A stretch of DNA of 64,000 nt. It comes from Hyphomonas oceanitis SCH89 (lineage in GTDB: Bacteria; Pseudomonadota; Alphaproteobacteria; Caulobacterales; Hyphomonadaceae). The notes below the pieces were generated by a model. It was not told the DNA's origin and did no database searches. It saw only the letters and a list, made by a program, of their open reading frames with translations. Of the stretch, positions 1 to 9,985 are shown piece after piece (position 1 is the first letter of the stretch; every line of letters begins with the position of its first letter). The DNA lies in contig NZ_ARYL01000004.1 in the NCBI RefSeq assembly GCF_000685295.1, positions 62,001 through 126,000 on the forward strand, written 5' to 3'. The translations under genes and the position numbers were made by a program.

Positions 1-1
1 C

Positions 2-997
2 CTGCTCGAAGCCGTCAGCCAGCTCGGCCCGGGGCGCGGCCTACGCTCCGCGACGCTTCCGGAAATGATGCGCAAGGATGCCCCGGGCAGCTGGACCGTC
101 GCCGCCACGCTCGACAATGACCAGAAGATCGGCGTGGCGCTCGAAACCGGCTCGGGCGCCAAGCGTAACGTGCGCATCGATGGCGCCTCCGCGACCGCAT
201 CAGACCTGGCTGACCTTATCCGCATCGTCTGGCTCACGCCCTCCATGGACGGCGTGTTCCGCGGGGGCGCGTCCGACCGGCGCCGTTTCCTCGACCGTCA
301 GGTCATGGCCCATATTCCCACCCATGGCCGCGCCGCCAGCCGCTATGAACAGGCCATGCGCGAGCGCAACGCGCTGCTCGAACGCGGCCATGTCGACCCG
401 GCCTGGGCCGATGCCATCGAGGCCCGCATGGCTGAAGCCGGCGCCGAGATGGCCATCAACCGGGCCCATGTGCTGGAAGCACTACAGGTCGCCATCGAAC
501 TACGCCCGGACGGCCATTTTCCCAAAGCGGACCTCACGCTCGAAGGCGACGCCGAACAGGCGGCTCTTCAGGGCGACGACTTCAAATCCATCTTCGAAAC
601 CCTCGCCGAAACCTTCCGTACGACGCGTCGCCGCGACATTGCCGCCGGCCGCACAATCGACGGCCCGCACCGCTCAGACCTCGTGGTCATTCACCGCCCC
701 ACAGGCGCGCCCGCCCGCGACGCATCAACCGGCCAGCAGAAGGCGCTGCTCATCGGCCTGATCCTCGCCTCTGCGGGCGCCCTGCGCGCGGATGGCGATG
801 GCCCCGCGCCGCTCCTTCTGCTCGATGAAGCCGCAGCCCACCTCGACCCCGATCGCCGCGCCGCGCTCTACGAGGAACTCGGCGCCCTCGGCGGTCAGGC
901 CTGGCTCACCGGCACAGAACGTTTCCTGTTTGAGGCTTTCGGCGACAGGGCCCAGCGTGTCCGCGTGGAAGATGGCGCCGCCCGCGTCGAGGACTAG
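2..997 (+). CDS. recF: RecF, DNA replication/repair ATPase (5' end missing)
   Basis: RecF is an SMC-like ATPase that binds gapped DNA and helps load RecA together with RecO and RecR. The reading frame is already open at base 2, so the N-terminal Walker A part lies outside the window. The first visible residues (LLEAVSQLGPGRGLR) match the typical RecF segment after the P-loop. Near the C-terminus are a signature-like STGQQKALLIGL and a Walker B strand LLLLDEAAAHLD, both expected for RecF. The stop codon overlaps the stop of the opposite-strand hydrolase by a few bases. recF normally lies beside dnaN and gyrB near the origin; here gyrB is 11 kb downstream. Confidence 0.95.
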   Translation: MLEAVSQLGPGRGLRSATLPEMMRKDAPGSWTVAATLDNDQKIGVALETGSGAKRNVRIDGASATASDLADLIRIVWLTPSMDGVFRGGASDRRRFLDRQVMAHIPTHGRAASRYEQAMRERNALLERGHVDPAWADAIEARMAEAGAEMAINRAHVLEALQVAIELRPDGHFPKADLTLEGDAEQAALQGDDFKSIFETLAETFRTTRRRDIAAGRTIDGPHRSDLVVIHRPTGAPARDASTGQQKALLIGLILASAGALRADGDGPAPLLLLDEAAAHLDPDRRAALYEELGALGGQAWLTGTERFLFEAFGDRAQRVRVEDGAARVED

Positions 998-1944
998 TCA
1001 GCCACTGCCGGCGAGAACCATTCCACCAGCATCGGATTGACCTCATCGTGGCGCTGATAGTTCAGCCCGTGCGTGCCACCTTCAATGATCCGGACCTGCG
1101 CACGGGGGATCAGCGCAACCAGCTCTGCCGCACTCGCTATGGCGACGGTTTGGTCCTCACCTCCGAACACGGCCATCACGGGCGTTTCGGTTTTCTCCGC
1201 AACAGCGCTGAACAGGATTTCCCGGTTCGACATAGGAAAGTTGCGCAGCGTCGACAGCAGCGCCTTGCCATAGCCGCGATAACCCATCTGGCGCGTGACA
1301 TCGCCCTGCAGGCGGTTGTCCGGTCCCAGCGCGCTCTCGTCATATTGCGGATCGCCCAGCAGGATGCCGCGACCGAACACGTGCCAGATCCAGTCGCCGA
1401 CGACCGGCAACTTGACCAGCGCCGCCGCCACGCCGCTATCGCCCTCAACATCCAGCCCGGCGGGCACGAACAGAAAGACGCGCGATACGCGCTCCGGGTG
1501 GCGCCCGGCAAAGGCCATCACGATCGGCCCGCCCATGGACAGGCCGACCAGGCCAACAGGCTCGACCAGCCCAAGGCCATCGAGCACGTCCATCAGTTCC
1601 CGGTCGTAGAAGTCTTCGTCATAAGGCCCGTCGGGCCGGTCAGACCAGCCGCGCCCGAAATGATCGTACTGGACGACGCGGAACCCCGCCTCGACCAGTG
1701 CGGTGGCATTCTGCTCGAAAATGAAGGCCGGTGTCGAAAAGCCATGCACCATCACGATCACATTGCCGTCGTCGGGCCCGCGCGCCTGATAATGCAGCTG
1801 GCCGTCTGTCACCTGCAGGAACTCGCCCGGCGCCTCGGCGCGCGCAGCCGCATCCATCGCCTTCAGGTCCTTGCCAGCCCACCAATAGGTGCCTGCCAGA
1901 ACGGCGACAACGAGCCCGACCGCCCACAGCAATATCTTTGTCAT
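994..1944 (-). CDS. Membrane-anchored alpha/beta hydrolase
   Basis: An alpha/beta-hydrolase-fold enzyme of unknown substrate, about 316 residues. A single N-terminal hydrophobic segment directly after the start suggests a signal anchor with the catalytic domain in the periplasm. The oxyanion region reads MVHGFS, the nucleophile elbow is GLSMGG, and the catalytic His is probably in the C-terminal GGTHGLN. The ATG at 1944 is preferred to a GTG nine codons upstream because a G-rich ribosome site precedes it and it gives a clean anchor start. The gene converges on recF with a 4-base overlap. Family is clear; substrate (ester, lactone or epoxide) is not predictable. Confidence 0.85.
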   Translation of the reverse strand: MTKILLWAVGLVVAVLAGTYWWAGKDLKAMDAAARAEAPGEFLQVTDGQLHYQARGPDDGNVIVMVHGFSTPAFIFEQNATALVEAGFRVVQYDHFGRGWSDRPDGPYDEDFYDRELMDVLDGLGLVEPVGLVGLSMGGPIVMAFAGRHPERVSRVFLFVPAGLDVEGDSGVAAALVKLPVVGDWIWHVFGRGILLGDPQYDESALGPDNRLQGDVTRQMGYRGYGKALLSTLRNFPMSNREILFSAVAEKTETPVMAVFGGEDQTVAIASAAELVALIPRAQVRIIEGGTHGLNYQRHDEVNPMLVEWFSPAVAD

Positions 1945-2203
1945 ACGCCCACCCCAATTTATTCTGGCCACAGGCCCGTCAGCTTTCTTCCATCAGAGAT
2001 GTTTATCGAGCCAAATTCCCCATTTTTGCAAGTCTCTAATACGGGGGGAGCGATCCCGGCAGGCGGTAATGCCGGATTCACGTCACACGCCATCAGGCAA
2101 ACGATAAATTTGGGCCCCGAAACGCATTCAACCGCCCGCAAGGTGTGGATCATCGGGCCTAGCCGGTCTACGTAAGGGCAACACAATATCCGGAGACTGC
2201 CCC

Positions 2204-3309
<1,106 letters not shown>

Positions 3310-3310
<1 letters not shown>

Positions 3311-3939
3311 TGTGTGTCGAGGATTACTATCGGACTGATCAATACGCTCTGTTTCTAGACAGTTTGCGATTTTCCCAAACGCAAGTTCTTGAGACGGAAC
3401 AGGACGTTCGAAGTATTCCTTGGGCTATAATCGCCGCGCACAATCTCGTTCAAATGTCGTGTGTTGTCGCCCTTGATGAGCGAGATACAACACAATCTGC
3501 TTGCCTCAGCGATCAAAAGCTCAAAGGCGGTATGACCGTTCGAGAGAAAACAATTGAATTGCTAAACTCTGGGCAGTTTGATTCTTTGCCCGAACCGTAC
3601 CTCGCTAGTCCTGCATCGCTACTAAAGCGCGTTCAGGATAAGAATGACCTCATGGCTGTGGAAGCATTTGATCTAGATGATGAGGTCAAGTGGAATTTGG
3701 AACGGCTGAATGAGTATAGAGATATGGTCATTCATTTTCTTCCGTCGTCGTGGAGCCTGGAATTAGATGGAATGTCGGAAATATTCCGATCCGCTTTTGA
3801 ATTTGCATTACTAACGTTACGTACACCCGGTACATACAGCCATCGAATGGAAGTCCAAAGCAGACATGATGCGGAAGAAACTTGTCTTCGAATGATAGAA
3901 AAGTTGAATGAAGGAAACTCAAAATGTACAGCCACATGA
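3310..3939 (+). CDS. Hypothetical protein with HEPN-like RX4H motif, AT-richer insert
   Basis: A 209-residue protein I do not recognise by name. It looks largely helical, with an aromatic-rich N-terminus (EDYYRTDQYALFLDSL), a hydrophobic helix IPWAIIAAHNLVQMS, and near residues 137-142 the sequence RDMVIH, which fits the R-X4-6-H active-site pattern of HEPN ribonucleases and sits in a helix-like context as in that fold. The start ATG overlaps the adhC stop (TGATG) and the last codons overlap the start of the VOC gene, so it is translationally coupled within the operon. Base and codon use are clearly AT-richer than its neighbours, which suggests horizontal acquisition. No antitoxin-like partner gene is adjacent. 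HEPN assignment is tentative. Confidence 0.7.
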
Positions 3940-4301
3940 CGGTCGGCACCAACGACCTCGAAAAATCGAAAACCTTCTACGACGCCCTGTTCACATCGGT
4001 TGGCGGCAAGCCTGCGATCACTGATCCCAAGGGCCGTCTCGTCTACCTGCACAATGGCAGCGTCTTCCTCGTCACGCCGCCCATCGATGGCCAGCCTGCC
4101 ACGCACGCCAATGGCGGCACGATCGGCTTCGCGATGTCTTCCCCGGAAGAAGCGGACACATGGCACAAGGCCGGCGCCGCTGCTGGCGGCACGCCCATTG
4201 AGGATGCGCCCGGCTGGCGTGAAGGTGGCGGCCAGCGCCTCTACCTCGCCTACCTGCGCGACCCCGACGGCAACAAGCTCTGCGCCCTGCATCGCGGATA
4301 G
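3924..4301 (+). CDS. VOC-family (glyoxalase/bleomycin-resistance fold) protein
   Basis: A 125-residue single-domain vicinal-oxygen-chelate protein. The N-terminal HMTVGTNDLEKSKTFYDALF and C-terminal YLRDPDGNKLCALHRG are the standard first and last elements of a VOC domain. The His near the N-terminus (SHMTVG) is at the usual metal-ligand position, while the C-terminal position is occupied by Cys/Leu rather than a clear Glu, so metal binding is uncertain. Ribosome site GAAGGAA lies inside the preceding gene's last codons. Placed between formaldehyde-metabolism genes, it may act on a small electrophile or glutathione adduct, but substrate is unknown. Confidence 0.85.
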   Translation: MYSHMTVGTNDLEKSKTFYDALFTSVGGKPAITDPKGRLVYLHNGSVFLVTPPIDGQPATHANGGTIGFAMSSPEEADTWHKAGAAAGGTPIEDAPGWREGGGQRLYLAYLRDPDGNKLCALHRG

Positions 4302-4308
4302 GCAAACG

Positions 4309-4776
4309 ATGACGGACTGGAACCTCCCCTGGAAGGCCAGCTGCCTGTGCGGCGGCGTTGAGATGAAAATCTCCGCGCCGCCCATGGTCACCATGGCGTG
4401 CCATTGCCGCGGCTGCCAGAAACTGACGAGCGGCCCCTATTCGCTCTCGATGTTCCTGCCGGACGCAGGGTTCGAAGTAACCAGCGGCGAGCCCGTGATC
4501 GGCGCCCTGAAGGGCGAGCATCGCCACTTCTACTGCCCGGACTGTATGTCCTGGCTGTTCACGCGTCCGGCCGGTATGGACATGGTCAATCTCCGGTCGA
4601 CCATGCTCGATAATGCCGCCTGGGCCGCCCCGATCATGGAAACCGGCACGGCCACCCGTTTGCCTTTCGCGCAAACCGGGGCAGAGTTCTCATATGAGGA
4701 ATTCCCCGAAATTTCTGACTTCCCGAAGATCATGCAGGCCTTTGCAGATCACGGCGCCAGACCGGACAACAGCTGA
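4309..4776 (+). CDS. GFA family protein (Gfa-like, zinc-binding)
   Basis: A 155-residue protein of the family named after glutathione-dependent formaldehyde-activating enzyme. It shows the conserved zinc-binding cysteines: CLCGGVE near the start, the ACHCRGCQK cluster and a later CPDCMSW. The start codon follows the VOC gene stop by seven bases and the stop overlaps the upstream in-frame start of the next gene, so it is operonic. The family was named for accelerating formaldehyde-glutathione condensation, although this activity is not proven for most members; the location between adhC and fghA is consistent with that role. Confidence 0.9.
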   Translation: MTDWNLPWKASCLCGGVEMKISAPPMVTMACHCRGCQKLTSGPYSLSMFLPDAGFEVTSGEPVIGALKGEHRHFYCPDCMSWLFTRPAGMDMVNLRSTMLDNAAWAAPIMETGTATRLPFAQTGAEFSYEEFPEISDFPKIMQAFADHGARPDNS

Positions 4777-4793
4777 TGGAAAGAGAGACGAAC

Positions 4794-5261
4794 ATGATGA
4801 AATGGGCATTGATGGCCGCGGCGCTTGCCGCCCTCACGGGCTGCGTTGCAGTCGAAGCCAATGAATTTGGGGCGAAACCCACTGTCAGCCATTTCGGCAG
4901 CCAGGCCATGGGTGGCACGCAGCTGCCTTTCTCCAAGTCGGTTACGGCAGGCGACACGATCTACATTTCCGGCGAACTCGGTACGGACCCTGCCACAGGC
5001 AAGCTTGTCACGGGCGGCACCGGCCCGGAAACGACGCAGATCTTCCTGAACATGGAACGCACGCTCGCCAGCCAGGGTGCCGATCTCTCCAATATCGTGA
5101 AATGCACCGTCTACCTCAACAATATCGACAATTTCGGCGAGATGAATGAGGCCTACAAGGCCGCCTTGCCTGATCCCAAGCCCGCCCGCGCAACTGTCGC
5201 TGTTACGGCGCTCGCCATGGGCGCCAACCTTGAGATCGACTGCATTGCCGTGAAGTCATGA
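4794..5261 (+). CDS. RidA/YjgF-family protein with lipoprotein signal
   Basis: A Rid-superfamily domain of about 130 residues preceded by a lipoprotein signal: short basic start MMKW, a hydrophobic stretch and the lipobox LTGC. RidA proteins are usually cytosolic enamine/imine deaminases. The core shows the family segments DTIYISGELGTDPATG, KCTVYLNNIDNFGEMNEAY and the conserved RATVAVTAL, in which the Arg binds substrate carboxylate; the C-terminal Glu is in LEIDCIA. An upstream in-frame ATG at 4776 overlaps the gfa stop, but the ATG at 4794 has a purine-rich site just before it and starts the signal peptide cleanly. Export of a Rid protein is unusual. Confidence 0.85.
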   Translation: MMKWALMAAALAALTGCVAVEANEFGAKPTVSHFGSQAMGGTQLPFSKSVTAGDTIYISGELGTDPATGKLVTGGTGPETTQIFLNMERTLASQGADLSNIVKCTVYLNNIDNFGEMNEAYKAALPDPKPARATVAVTALAMGANLEIDCIAVKS

Positions 5262-5596
5262 GCGACGAAGCCCCCAAGGACTGGAAACTAAAGCTCCGTT
5301 ACGGACAGACAGACACCCGCTATGAGCACTTCGCCATGGTCGCCGATGGCGCTGTCGTCGAAGCCAATGCCGACTTCAAGACAGAGATCGGCCCATGCGT
5401 CCTCTCGATGAAGGCCTGGGCCAAGGACACCGAAGAAGCCGCCGAAATGATGATCGCAATCAGCAATCATCTCGGCTTCAAGATGGCCGGCAAGATCGAT
5501 ATCTACGCCACCGAGCCTGATGCTCCGCCCAAGGAAAAACCCTACGGCTACGACCTGAAGTTCACGCCCTATGTCGCGGACACAATTTTGCAATAG
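5258..5596 (+). CDS. Conserved-looking hypothetical protein, 112 aa
   Basis: Unrecognised small acidic cytosolic protein. It begins MSDEAPKDWKLKLRYGQTDT and contains a stretch EEAAEMMIAISNHLGF followed by KIDIYATEPDAPPKEKPYGYD and ends near TPYVADTILQ. No signal peptide or membrane segment is visible. Its ATG overlaps the RidA stop by four bases, which indicates translational coupling to the detoxification operon. Codon use is like the neighbouring genes, which supports it being real. No function can be assigned. Confidence 0.75.
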   Translation: MSDEAPKDWKLKLRYGQTDTRYEHFAMVADGAVVEANADFKTEIGPCVLSMKAWAKDTEEAAEMMIAISNHLGFKMAGKIDIYATEPDAPPKEKPYGYDLKFTPYVADTILQ

Positions 5597-5597
5597 C

Positions 5598-5885
5598 ATG
5601 TTCGACCGCGATGACCCGCTATCGCTGGAGCCGATTGAGTCAGCTTCGATCCGTTGGATCATCGAGGCAGCAATTGCGGAGGGTAACAGGGTCAGCGTAC
5701 TTGCCCCCTGGACCCTCGCCCTTGTTGCCCATATGCGCGACCCGCTATCAGCCACTTTGCGCCAGACCATCGCGAAGCGGTTCCCGGCCTTGGCGCATTT
5801 CGCAGAACCCGACACCCCTCACGACAGAGCCCATGAAGGCTATATCGAAGGGGGCTTCTCCGCGTCATTTCCAGTCAAGGATTAA
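5598..5885 (+). CDS. Hypothetical protein, 95 aa, last gene of the operon
   Basis: A small protein beginning MFDRDDPLSLEPIES and containing a helical segment IRWIIEAAIAEGNRVSVLAPWTLALVAHMRD split into shorter motifs by polar residues. An alternative ATG at 5571 lies inside the preceding gene; 5598 directly follows that gene's stop and is preferred. The stop overlaps the opposite-strand GST stop by three bases. The tight spacing supports a real gene, but I recognise no family. Confidence 0.6.
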   Translation: MFDRDDPLSLEPIESASIRWIIEAAIAEGNRVSVLAPWTLALVAHMRDPLSATLRQTIAKRFPALAHFAEPDTPHDRAHEGYIEGGFSASFPVKD

Positions 5886-6973
5886 GCCAGCCTGAGGCGG
5901 AAATCCTTGCGCGCCAGTCGCGCCGGCAGACGAAACTCCATCAACGGCGCCCCGCCAACACGGTCCATCAGTGCCGCCAGACGCATCTTCGCGCTGTCAT
6001 CCATCGCATCAATCTCGTCTGTCACCGCCTGCAGGCGCCAGAGCGGGAAGCTCCGCGCCGCGCAGTCGCCATCGAAGCCGCCGGTCATGAATTCCACCAT
6101 GCCAAACCCGCGCGGCACATCTGCCCCGGCTTTCACACTCTTCGCCCATTCGCCAAACAGCGCCGCCGTCTTCACCAGCATCGGCATCTGCTCACTCATC
6201 TGACGACTGAGTATCGGCTCCAGCGTCTTCGGCACGCCATCATCCGCCAACACCTCACCATTGCCCTGCTCGCCCGCCTGCACGCGGCGCACATAGTCTG
6301 CCACCTTCGGCGCCAGCCGCTCCATGATCCGGCCACTCTCCGGGTCACGCAGAAGGTGCGCATAAAGCGGCCCGTTCAGCGCAAAGTCGCCCAGAGACGG
6401 CCGCTCGCCGAGAAGGAAAGCGTGGTGGCGCAAGTGCTCCGTCATGTCCTTCAGGAAGGCCTCATAAGCGGATTCGACGCCCGGGATGTTTTCCTCGCTC
6501 ACACCCAGCATGGCCACTGCGCCCTTGAACCGCTCGCCATTCTTGCGGCCGATGGCGTATTGCTCTGGCGGCGGCGCGTCCGGCGCCGAGATGCGCCCGA
6601 ACTCGCCATAGGCCCAGTCCTCATTATAGTTCCACCGGTAGTGCATCGCCGGCAACACGAGCCACTCGTCGGCATAAAGCTCCATCAGCCGCGACACGAC
6701 CCGCTGCACGGGGCCATCCGGCATCGCGCGCGGCCCATCCGGCGTCGCGGCCTCCACCGCGTCGATAATGTCCGCCGTATCCTGCACCACATCACCGCCC
6801 GGCATCTCCATCACGGGAATCACCGGCCAGCCGACCTTCGGTAGAATCACATCACGGTAAACCTCGCGCGTGGCGATGCGCTCTTCGAAATCTGCCCCGC
6901 GCCAGCGCAGATAGGCGCGCGCCTTGCCCGAAAAATAACTGACCTCCGCGCCATAGAGAACATAACCGCTCAT
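5882..6973 (-). CDS. Glutathione S-transferase family protein with extra C-terminal region
   Basis: A 363-residue protein with an N-terminal thioredoxin-like GST domain: MSGYVLYGAEVSYFSGKARA followed by the cis-Pro segment VGWPVIPVMEMPGGDVVQDT, in which VIPV is the conserved glutathione-contact turn. The middle part is the all-helical GST domain (LLGERPSLGDFALNGPLYAHL is a typical helix 6 N-capping box). About 120 further residues follow, longer than a classical GST. The ATG at 6973 is chosen because an AGGATCAAGG site precedes it and the product starts at the fold; the open frame extends further upstream without support. It is divergent from fghA, so a shared promoter region serves both. It probably conjugates or reduces glutathione adducts. 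Confidence 0.85.
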   Translation of the reverse strand: MSGYVLYGAEVSYFSGKARAYLRWRGADFEERIATREVYRDVILPKVGWPVIPVMEMPGGDVVQDTADIIDAVEAATPDGPRAMPDGPVQRVVSRLMELYADEWLVLPAMHYRWNYNEDWAYGEFGRISAPDAPPPEQYAIGRKNGERFKGAVAMLGVSEENIPGVESAYEAFLKDMTEHLRHHAFLLGERPSLGDFALNGPLYAHLLRDPESGRIMERLAPKVADYVRRVQAGEQGNGEVLADDGVPKTLEPILSRQMSEQMPMLVKTAALFGEWAKSVKAGADVPRGFGMVEFMTGGFDGDCAARSFPLWRLQAVTDEIDAMDDSAKMRLAALMDRVGGAPLMEFRLPARLARKDFRLRLA

Positions 6974-7034
6974 GCCTTGATCCTTCTGCCCGGTTCGGGC
7001 CATGCTTGGCGCCAACCCGAAGGAGCGCTTTTTC

Positions 7035-7874
7035 ATGACCCTAACCCCCGTATCCTCATGGGCAAGCTTTGGCGGCACACTCTCTGTGCATGACCATGAG
7101 AGCGCCGTCACCGGCACCACGATGCGCTTTGCCGTCTACAGCCCCCCGCAGGCGAAAAAGGGCCCCGTCCCGGTCCTCTGGTATCTTTCCGGCCTCACCT
7201 GCACCTGGGCCAATGTCATGGAGAAATCCGGCCTCCAGCGCACCGCCTCCGAGCACGGCATCATGATCATCGCGCCCGACACCAGCCCGCGTGGGCCGGA
7301 CGTGCCAGATGATGACGCCTATGATCTCGGCCAGGGCGCTGGCTTCTATCTCACCGCCACCGAAGCGCCGTGGGACAAGCACTATCGCATGGACCAATAC
7401 ATCACCCGCGAGCTGAACGCCCTCGTCGCCGCCAACTTCCCGGCCGACATGAAGCGCCAGGGCATATTCGGCCACTCCATGGGCGGCCATGGCGCGCTCA
7501 CACTCCATTTCAAATACCCTGACACCTACCGCTCCTGCTCGGCCTTCTCGCCGATCACCAGTCCGTCGCGCGTGCCTTGGGGAGAGAAAGCCTTCACCGC
7601 CTATATCGGCCCGCCGTCGATTGCCTGGGAACAGTATGACGCGACAGAACTCGTCCAGACCCGCCAGACAGACGCCCACATCCTGATTGACACAGGCAAG
7701 GCCGACCAGTTCCTCGAAACCCAGCTGAAGCCCGACATCTTCATCGACGCCTGCGAGACGTCAGGACAGGCGCTGACCTACCGAATGCATGAGGGGTACG
7801 GCCACGACTACTACTTCATCGCCACCTTCATGAGCGATCACATCGCCCACCACGCAAAGGCCCTGAAAGCCTAG
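7035..7874 (+). CDS. fghA: S-formylglutathione hydrolase
   Basis: A 279-residue esterase of the D family (also frmB), which hydrolyses S-formylglutathione to formate and glutathione, the step after AdhC. The sequence has the family signature VLWYLSGLTCTWANVMEKSG, the nucleophile elbow GHSMGGHGA with catalytic Ser, an Asp region LIDTGKADQFL and the catalytic His in EGYGHDYYFI. Length matches the family. The ATG at 7035 has AAGGAGC eight bases upstream; an in-frame start at 7002 is less likely. The stop overlaps the hemN stop on the other strand. Confidence 0.95.
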   Translation: MTLTPVSSWASFGGTLSVHDHESAVTGTTMRFAVYSPPQAKKGPVPVLWYLSGLTCTWANVMEKSGLQRTASEHGIMIIAPDTSPRGPDVPDDDAYDLGQGAGFYLTATEAPWDKHYRMDQYITRELNALVAANFPADMKRQGIFGHSMGGHGALTLHFKYPDTYRSCSAFSPITSPSRVPWGEKAFTAYIGPPSIAWEQYDATELVQTRQTDAHILIDTGKADQFLETQLKPDIFIDACETSGQALTYRMHEGYGHDYYFIATFMSDHIAHHAKALKA

Positions 7875-9220
7875 ACCGCTTTCGCGTGGCGGCGCGGCGC
7901 GGGCTTGAACCGTCCATCGAAGCTCTGGGCAACAGTGCGCAGCATCACCCGCGCCGATAGCGGCACGGTCACGACGCCGTCCTTCACCGTGCACAAGCCC
8001 GCCGGCACAAGGAAACGCGCCGTCTCCAGCGCATCGTTCAGCGCGTCCGGCGCTGCGCCCATCTCGCCGCACACCTCCGCCACGTCGACGCGCAGATCAC
8101 ACATCAGCCGCTCAATGGCGCGCGCGCGCAGCCGGTCATCATCCTTAAGCACAACGCCGCGCTCGCTCGGCAGACGCCCGGCCTTGATAGAATCCCGCCA
8201 GGCGTTGCGATCCTTCAGGTTCTGCACATAGCCCTCCGCGAACTGCGAGATGGACGATGTGCCAAGCCCGACAAGTGTGTCGCACGGATCGTCGGTATAG
8301 CCCTGGAAATTGCGCCTTAGCTGTCCTGACTTCGCCGCAATGGCGAGGCTGTCATCCTCACGCGCGAAATGGTCCAGCCCGATCGGCACATAGCCGGCGT
8401 CCAACAAAATGGCCGTCGCCGCTTCGGCCTGTTCGAACCGCGCTTCGATATCCGGCAGCGTGTCTTCGCGGATCGCCGCCTGATGCTTGGCGAACCATGG
8501 CACATGCGCATAGCCAAACACCGAGATGCGCGACGTGCCCTGCAGCACGGCAAAGGCTGCCGCCTCTTCCACATCGGCCACCGTCTGGCCCGGCAGGCCA
8601 TACATCAGGTCCATGTTATGCTTGGTGATGCCAGCGGCATTGAGGCGGGCAATCACCCGTTCCACCTGCGCGCGCGGCTGCACCCGGTTGATGGCTTTCT
8701 GCACATCAAGGTTCAGCGTCTGCACGCCAAGGCTCACGCGATTGACGCCCGCCCCCGCCATGGCCTCGACCTGCGCCTCGGAGAGCACGCGCGGGTCCAG
8801 CTCCATCGCAATCTCCGCATCGGCACGCATGGCAAACCTCTGGCCGATATGGCCGATCAGCGAGGTCATGTCCTCCGGCCGCAGCGAATTGGGAGAACCG
8901 CCCCCAAAGTGCAGGTGCGCCAGCCCGCCATGCGGCCCCATCGCATCGGCCCAGAGATCGATCTCGGCATGCAGCGTTTCAACATAGGCCGCGATCCGGT
9001 CATAGCCGTTCGGCACCGTGGTCGCACAGCCGCAATACCAGCACAGCTTGTCGCAAAAAGGGATGTGCGCATAAACGGAGATCGCAGACCCGGGTCTCAC
9101 GCCCCCCGCCCAGGTCCGCGCCTCCCCCGCTCCCACGGCTGGCGCAAAGTCCGCGGCCGTCGGATAGCTTGTGTAACGCGGCACCGGCCGCTGCGCGAAG
9201 GTCATCCAGCTCTGTTTCAT
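7871..9220 (-). CDS. hemN: Oxygen-independent coproporphyrinogen III oxidase
   Basis: Radical SAM enzyme of 449 residues that converts coproporphyrinogen III to protoporphyrinogen IX without oxygen. The 4Fe-4S site is FCDKLCWYCGC (Cys56, 60, 63, plus Cys65), the exact CX3CX2CXC pattern of true HemN rather than HemW. Other hallmarks are the N-terminal RYTSYPTA, the SAM-binding HLHFGGGSPN segment, RVSLGVQT and the DLMYGLPGQT strand. It is transcribed toward fghA. A link to the formaldehyde genes is not evident. Confidence 0.95.
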   Translation of the reverse strand: MKQSWMTFAQRPVPRYTSYPTAADFAPAVGAGEARTWAGGVRPGSAISVYAHIPFCDKLCWYCGCATTVPNGYDRIAAYVETLHAEIDLWADAMGPHGGLAHLHFGGGSPNSLRPEDMTSLIGHIGQRFAMRADAEIAMELDPRVLSEAQVEAMAGAGVNRVSLGVQTLNLDVQKAINRVQPRAQVERVIARLNAAGITKHNMDLMYGLPGQTVADVEEAAAFAVLQGTSRISVFGYAHVPWFAKHQAAIREDTLPDIEARFEQAEAATAILLDAGYVPIGLDHFAREDDSLAIAAKSGQLRRNFQGYTDDPCDTLVGLGTSSISQFAEGYVQNLKDRNAWRDSIKAGRLPSERGVVLKDDDRLRARAIERLMCDLRVDVAEVCGEMGAAPDALNDALETARFLVPAGLCTVKDGVVTVPLSARVMLRTVAQSFDGRFKPAPRRHAKAV

Positions 9221-9330
9221 GCAGGAACAGCTATCAAATCAGGCACTCGGCGGAACTCCGGAAAACCCCCTAGTCCCGCGCTCGACCCGGCCCTGACCGG
9301 GTGCTAGCGTTCCGCCAAAGGAGCCCCCTC

Positions 9331-9855
9331 ATGATCAAATCCCTCGCTACTCTCGCTGTCACGCTTTGCCTGGCTACTGCCGCCCACGCCGGCGAGGACG
9401 ATTTCGTCGCCGGAACTCTGGTGCCGGACTATGGAAAATATGCGCCCCGCGAGAGCGCCCGGCTGCCGGAAGGCACGGTCATGAAAGTGGCGTTCGACAT
9501 GTCAAAGGCCGCCCCTGACGGCGAGATCAACAGCGATCTGGTCAAAGTCGCGCGCTTCCTCAACATGCATGCAGGTTCCGGCGTTGCGCCTGAGAACCTC
9601 TCCGCCGCCATCGTGGTCCACGGCGCAGCCTCGGCTGATCTTCTGACCGCCGAAAAGCTCGGCCATGAGAACCCCAACGCCGAACTGATTGCCGAACTGC
9701 TCGCCGCAGGCGCCACGATCGACCTCTGCGGAACCACCTCGGCCGCGCGCGACATCGCGCAGGAAGATCTCCTGCCCGGAATCACGATTTCGCTGTCCGC
9801 GATGACGTCCCATGCCCTGCTGCAGCAACAGGGCTACACCCTCAACCCCTTCTGA
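9331..9855 (+). CDS. Secreted DsrE-like (sulfur-relay fold) protein
   Basis: A 174-residue protein with a cleavable signal peptide (MIKSLATLAVTLCLATAAHA) and a DsrE/DsrF-like domain. Supporting features are a strand MKVAFDMSKA, the helix with NSDLVKVARFLNMHA, the strand LSAAIVVHGAA and a single Cys in IDLCGTTSAARD, at the place where DsrE proteins carry their cysteine. The ATG at 9331 follows AAGGAG; the GTG at 9301 is unlikely. Periplasmic relatives of this type are common in proteobacteria, but their role is unknown. Confidence 0.75.
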   Translation: MIKSLATLAVTLCLATAAHAGEDDFVAGTLVPDYGKYAPRESARLPEGTVMKVAFDMSKAAPDGEINSDLVKVARFLNMHAGSGVAPENLSAAIVVHGAASADLLTAEKLGHENPNAELIAELLAAGATIDLCGTTSAARDIAQEDLLPGITISLSAMTSHALLQQQGYTLNPF

Positions 9856-9985
9856 GGGCAATGTCAGCCGCAGTAGCAATGCGGCCTGAAACGTGCAATG
9901 AGCGGCAAAACCTCGCTCCGTTCCACGCAAGAACGGTGCGCTGCGCATGGATTCCCCGCGCACGCCCTTGAAAGACATATGCTAA

